A stretch of DNA of 64,000 bases, from positions 19,009,497-19,073,496 of the forward strand of contig NC_091016.1 in NCBI RefSeq assembly GCF_041296385.1, read 5' to 3'. Source of the DNA: Aphelocoma coerulescens. Taxonomy: Eukaryota; Chordata; Aves; Passeriformes; Corvidae. Position numbers and translations under genes: made by a program. Below, one piece after another: positions 54,401 through 60,400 of this stretch. The notes beneath the pieces are model-generated. The model was not told where the DNA came from, searched no databases, and worked only from the letters and a program-made list of their open reading frames with translations. Position 1 is the first letter of the stretch; every line of letters starts with the position of its first letter.

Positions 54401-57400
54401 AGAGGGAAATTTAATTCCTGTAAATGGGGTTGGACATGCCTTCCCCATGGAAATGATTTCATTTAAGTTCTTGTACCCTATAAAGCCCAGGAGTCCATAG
54501 GGATGAGACTCAAATCAGATTTCTTCTGATTTTCATCAAGATATCTTCAGAGACAGAGACATAAAGCAAATTATACTTTGGAACTGGCTCCATCTCTAGT
54601 TCAACCCACATTTTTGCCTGTCCAGCCCAGCTACCACGGGTTTTTTGACTTCTTGCTGTGAGCTGTGTACATTTCCAGGGCTGATCCAGTCCCTGCTGGT
54701 CCCACCAGCAAAACCCTGCCACTGAGAGGCTGCTATTTACAGCCTTCAAAGACACAGGTCATTGAAGCTAGAGGTATGAAGCTGCTTCAGGGGAACAGAA
54801 AACAGTCCTTTCCTTGTGATTCATTTTCCAGCACACAATTAAGCCCCATTAGAAGGGTAGTGTAAATGGTGGCTCACTATCTCTTTCCACTGACAAGCTG
54901 TCAGTCTACTTGGCTGTTGTCCTTAGCCAGTGTTTTGACTTTGAATTGTGGTGCCCACAGTTTCTGCTCTTGATCAGGTATTTGGGCTTCTTTGGTATGA
55001 AGTATCTCACACAGAGATAAAGGAATTGGGTCTTGGGCTTAGATTTTTTTTTTTTTTTTAACTTTATAATGTTAAGGATAATTCCCCTTAGTGCCTGGTG
55101 GACCTTTTCACTGGAGGGTTGAAAAAAATCACTTAACCATTGAATTGCAATTGCTTAGGTATAGTCAAGTCTGCCTTGGGGTTGAGAAGGTACAAGAGAA
55201 AGGAAAAGTCAACTCCTGCTCTATTTTCTTGGATCACATGAATCTTTACATGCCCTGAGCCAGTGGTACCAATCAGGGTCCAGCAATAAGAATCAGGCTT
55301 TGTATCTCTATATTCATGTATTGACTTGCTGAATTCCACCCTGGATGTGTTCTGTCATCTTCCTTAGGCCCTGAACTGCTCCTTCCTAGTTGTACTAACT
55401 GCTAACATCCAAAATACGCTTCTTTCTTCATTGCAATAACTGTTGCTCACTCCTAGTCCACTTTATTTTGGGGGTGTGAAAACTGCAGCCCGTGCTGTAC
55501 ATTCCCTGCCCCTCCAAAGTGCTGTTTGTATCAGCAGACTTTTACCTCCAGTTGTTTTGTAGCTGAATTATTTATGTCTGCACTTTGTCTTTGATGCAGG
55601 ATGTGCCAAGATGGAACCAGGACAGCTCCTATAAGGCTCTTTTCCTGAAATACGCTGAGCAGGTACCCTCTCTAAAACATCTTGTTGAAAAAAAATAATA
55701 AAAAAACCACAAGTGGACTTGCAAAAAGAAAAAACTGATCTATGATGCTGATACAAATCCATTTAGAATTTTTTTTTTTTTTTGAAATGTAGCTCCATCT
55801 TCAAGTGGATACCCTGAAAATGGTATTGATTGACCTGCCAAAACCCCCAGAAAAATGGGACATTCAGCTGGGATAGATTGTCTAGTGCCATCTATCAGTG
55901 GAATATTGGAGATTTATAGTTGTGCTGGTGATGGGCTTGCATGTGTACTTTTTTTTTTTTTCCTTTGGTTTGGTTTGTTTATTTGCTGAAAGCAATTAGA
56001 AAGCCTTGGGTAGTTCCCCCCTCTCATCAGCATCACTTTCCATTTGCCTTCTCAGCACTTGGAAACCAGACATCAGTCAGCGTTTGAGTAATTGATTCCT
56101 GCTCTTTCAGAGCCAAGCTCTGTGTTCACAGGAGATGCTTTTAATGGTTTAATAAACTGTTATAAAGAACTCCTTGACTTAGTCAAGAGGAAAAAAATCA
56201 CTGTCAAAAGTCTCTGCACAATGGACCTCTTGCAGTTAATGGTTATATCAATGTGTGAAGGTGAAAATGAGCACGGGCTGCCACGCTGGGTGTGCCGGGG
56301 CTCTCCCGGGAGGGAGGCGGCCGGGATCGCTGATGGGATCGCTCCGAGGGAAGCAGGCAGCAGTGCCTGCGTTCCCAGCCCGCTCACACAGCTGCCTGCT
56401 GGGCCTGCCCATCCACAGCTCCCCAGCTCGGGGCTGGTGGAGTCCCATCCCTGCTGAACAAACCCCATGGGGATGGCAGTGCCTGTAACTCCCCTGCAGT
56501 TGTAGGGAAGGACCAGGAGTGGGCTGGCAGCGTGGAGGGCTTTGTTATGCTCCCATGGGGATGCTGCTGCTCCTTTGATATATAAGCAGAGGTTCTTGGC
56601 TGCCACAGTGCCAGAGAAAAGAAGTTTTGGGTGAAAGTGACACAGGAGAAAACTTTATGCTCACAGACCTCTCTTTGTGTTTTATTTTTCATTAGGGTTC
56701 AACTATTGATGCCTCACAGCTGCAACAACTCCTTAATGAAGTGATCTTGCAAGGTAAAGCTTTTACAGCCCAACTAATGTTTTTGGTGCTTCCCTATCCT
56801 TAGACTAGAGTAAATTAGGCACAGGATTTAGTGATGTCCTGATGGACTTTTAAAAATCTTCATAGTGGCTTACCACACAGTGGGATCAGAGCATGAGAGG
56901 GGCACAGCTGGAGGGCTGGAGCCAACTCAGCCATGCACAAGGCTCAAAGTGCTCTTAGGACTTGATAATTCAGCATAAGTGGCCTTTCTTTCACTGTTAT
57001 TTCCCTTCTCCTTATTTCAAGAGGGAAGAGTTTCCGTCCAGGCAGGGAGAGGTGGGCAGGGACTGCGCAGAGTGAGCCCAAACAGGGCACCTGTCCTTGG
57101 GGAAGGTAGAGATGTCTGAGGTGTGCAGATTCTCTCAGCTTGGCACAGAGCCCTTGCTGCTGTTCAAGAACCTGAACCAGAGCTGGGGCTTTTCAGCTGT
57201 GTGAGCCTTCAGCCTGGTGTCCTCCTTCCCTCAGAACAGTGTCCTGGTGCCAGTCACAGCCCTTGCTCTCACTAATTCCTTCTGTTTTGTCAATCCTTGC
57301 AGATGAGATGACCAGGCTGGGTGGGAGATTCACCTTTGATTCATGCAGAGGCATTTTAGCCCTGATGGATGTATCCTTTCAGCAGAAGCAATAAACTTCC

Positions 57401-60400
57401 CTGGTGCTGCCCATCCTTGCCTTGAGTTATGGCTGAGCTGAGCATCCCTGTGTGAGAACCTGCAAGTAAATATTAGCCCCAGTCCCCAATAAATAACTGT
57501 CTGTGCAGGACTTTGCTGTGCATGCCCTGGCTCTGGTATGTCTGCTGAAAGGTGAGGGTCAACCTTCTGCTGCCAGCTGACTCTTTGCTCTCATTTTGCC
57601 TTCTCTGGGGCTTGGCTAAGCTTCACCTTTGGGTGGGGTCTAAGGCAGAGCAGAGACAAGGAGGTAGGACAGAGTTTAGGCATAGCTTAGCTGTTCTGTG
57701 GTGGCTGCACCATGCTGGCCTGGGGTGGCACCTGAGTAGGCTGCCAGCAATGCTGGTGTCAGGGGCAGAAACACTGTCACTGCTGAATCCCAGGCACTTG
57801 CCTGGCAGGCCATTCCAGTGTATCTTTATCTTTCCAGTGTATCTTTCCTATTTAGCTGAATCACTCAGTCCTTTTACTGTTAACAAGACAACATGAGAAG
57901 TACATTTCTGGGCACTGTAGAACAAGAGGGCTCCTTGATGAAAACATTCATTCTCCCTCGTGTGGCTTTCCCCCTTGCTTGCTCATTGTCTCTTTTCCTC
58001 CATGCCTAGAAAAACCTTTGAGACATTTTCAGACCTTTAAAAACTGCCAGAGAATGAATAAAAATGACCAGAAGTCCCTCTCTCTTTCCAGCTTTCAGCA
58101 TCTGGCTATCAAAAGACACATTTCCCCCTTTGCAAAGCCTGTCCTGGGATAAATGGGCACTGTGAATGCATGGCACGTGCAAAGAGCTGACAAAGCCTCT
58201 GCTCTGCTATAACTCAGGATGGATTTTTAATTCTCTGGCCTGCAGATAACCCATGTACAGTGTGACCTATCCTGGCCTGCAAAGCCAGGATCAGCTTTTT
58301 TCACTCAGGTTCCACGACAGTAGCACTTGTCTGCTTGTATTTCACTGGTGATGAGTTTTGCTTTCAGGGAGTTTTCACCATCCTGCATTAGGGTAGGAGC
58401 TTTGGGTCTGCCCAGGACTCCTGGGTGGAGTGTGGAGGGGAGCAGGCACACCGACACAGCCCTTCATGCATTCCTGGGGGATGCCTGCTGACACCCCTGG
58501 GGTCTTGTGCATGGCTCAGAGGCTGCTGCTGCCTTTTGACAGAAGGCATCAGGATCATCTCCTCGTGCTCTTGGCTCCTCAGTGCTTTTTCTCCTGGAGG
58601 ATCCAGTAAGAGCAGATCCTGTGGTGCCCCATGCAGAGGCAAGGCCGTGGGGCCATGTTCATTCACAGGGGTGTCTGTGCTCCAGGGCTAAATGTCACTG
58701 CAGCTTCCCTTGTGGTTAAAGGCACCTTAGAAATAGAAACCTTTTGTGGTTTGTGAGCCACAGGCATGAGCAGCTGTACAATGAGGCAAAGAAGGTGGAT
58801 TTAAACACAACTGAGAGCAGAAAAGCTCAACACAAAGTAACAGAAGAGGCAGCATCCTCGGGAACAAAGACAGCCAGGTTTAGCTCTCATTAAGTGCTCG
58901 ATTCTTAACTAAATGCACAGCTCAACTCGAACGGGAGACTCACCCTGCAGGAGTTCGGGAGCCTCTGGCGGAGTCTCACTAAGTACATGGTACAGGGCAG
59001 TGGATCTCTCTTGGCTGTGGATGCTGGGCACGCTGTGGATTCTGTACCCTGGGGTTTTCCAGCAGCAGGGAGCAGATGCTCCGTGCTCTCAAAGCGCTGC
59101 GGGGGGAAGCGTTGCAAAGGCTGCTTGCTTAGCGGGTCAGAGTTCCCTCCTCACACGCTAGGGAGGCAGTGGTGTGTGTAAAGTGCTCCAAATGAGCAGC
59201 CCAGGCTTTTCCAGCCCAGGGAACATTGAGGGGAAAGGTAGGAAGGCAAATTAGGCTCAGAATTTGATGGAAATCGCGGTGTCTGTGCCACCACTGGCAT
59301 TTTTTTTTTTTTTTTAAACAAACTTTCTACGCTGAAATGATTTCTTGAACAGAGTCATCTGGAAAATGTCATTTCCTCATTGCTGCAGTTTCTAGTGGAA
59401 ATGTATAGGATCTGATGAAAGCTTTGGGAGAAATGTCTCTGTTCTGGGACAAGCATTAGGTCTGGAAGCAGTGAGCATGGTGTTTAGGGTTCCATCTAAA
59501 TTCACAGCCAGGGCATGCATGGCAGCTTCTGTCATGGCCCTTCTCCCTCCAGCTTGGTGCGGGATGGGTGCAGGAAGGTTTCCTGAACACTCAGATTTGG
59601 GTGGGCTCCAATTTTTTTCAGCCCTCTTGAAATGGTCTGAAGCCACCTAGGACACAGAGTGCCAGTTCCCTGTCTAGACACAGTGCTCTTCCTACTGACA
59701 GCACCTCAAGTGTGGCTTGTGATGTCTTAGGAAAGATGATCCCACACCATTCTGGGTATGAGGGACTCTTGGCTTAATCTGCATATTATAGACAATGTCT
59801 TTTTGTCAATTAAGTTGATTATTCTCATTGCTTTCTCACACACATAAGCCATGGAGAGTGAGCAAAAAGGCTTCTTCCCACAAAGGCTTCTTCCCCCAAA
59901 ACAGTGGGATTTCTTTCACAGTAACATTCTCTCAGAGCCTTCTGAAAATGGGTCTCCCTTGTCAGGGCCTCCCCATCTCACCTGTTAAACTTCCTTGCAG
60001 TGTGTTTGTTAAGGGAGGAGAACATACGTAACTGCTTGTGGTAGTAAGTGTGGGGAATGCTGGTAAGGGCTTGAAATCTGTCTTTGCACTGTATTTTAGG
60101 ACATCTTCAGCAAGGAAGACAGAAACCATTCTGGATTTCTTGATGTTGCTGAACTGAAGAGTGCAATACAGGCAGCAGGTACGCCCAGAGGTGCCGAGCA
60201 GCTCCCTTTCTTGTCCCTGTGGCAGTGAAGGAAAGGATGAAAAAGAAAGAGGGGGGAAAAAAAGAGCTTTAGGGAGAAAGTGGCTTGGATTTCACAGAAA
60301 TGCCAGTTAGATCACAGCTCTGCTCAGAGGTCTGTGTTGGGGAGCCAGCAGAGAGATGCAGAGAAGTGCAGCACTGGCCAGGCTAGCTTATCCATAGTCT

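Larger units (their letters stand above)
52374..57302 (+). other. Introns between coding exons 12 and 16
   Basis: Outside exons 13, 14 and 15 there are T-runs near 55028, 55769 and 55950 and the CpG-rich patch at 56275-56460. No other gene or full repeat was recognised. Confidence 0.65.
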
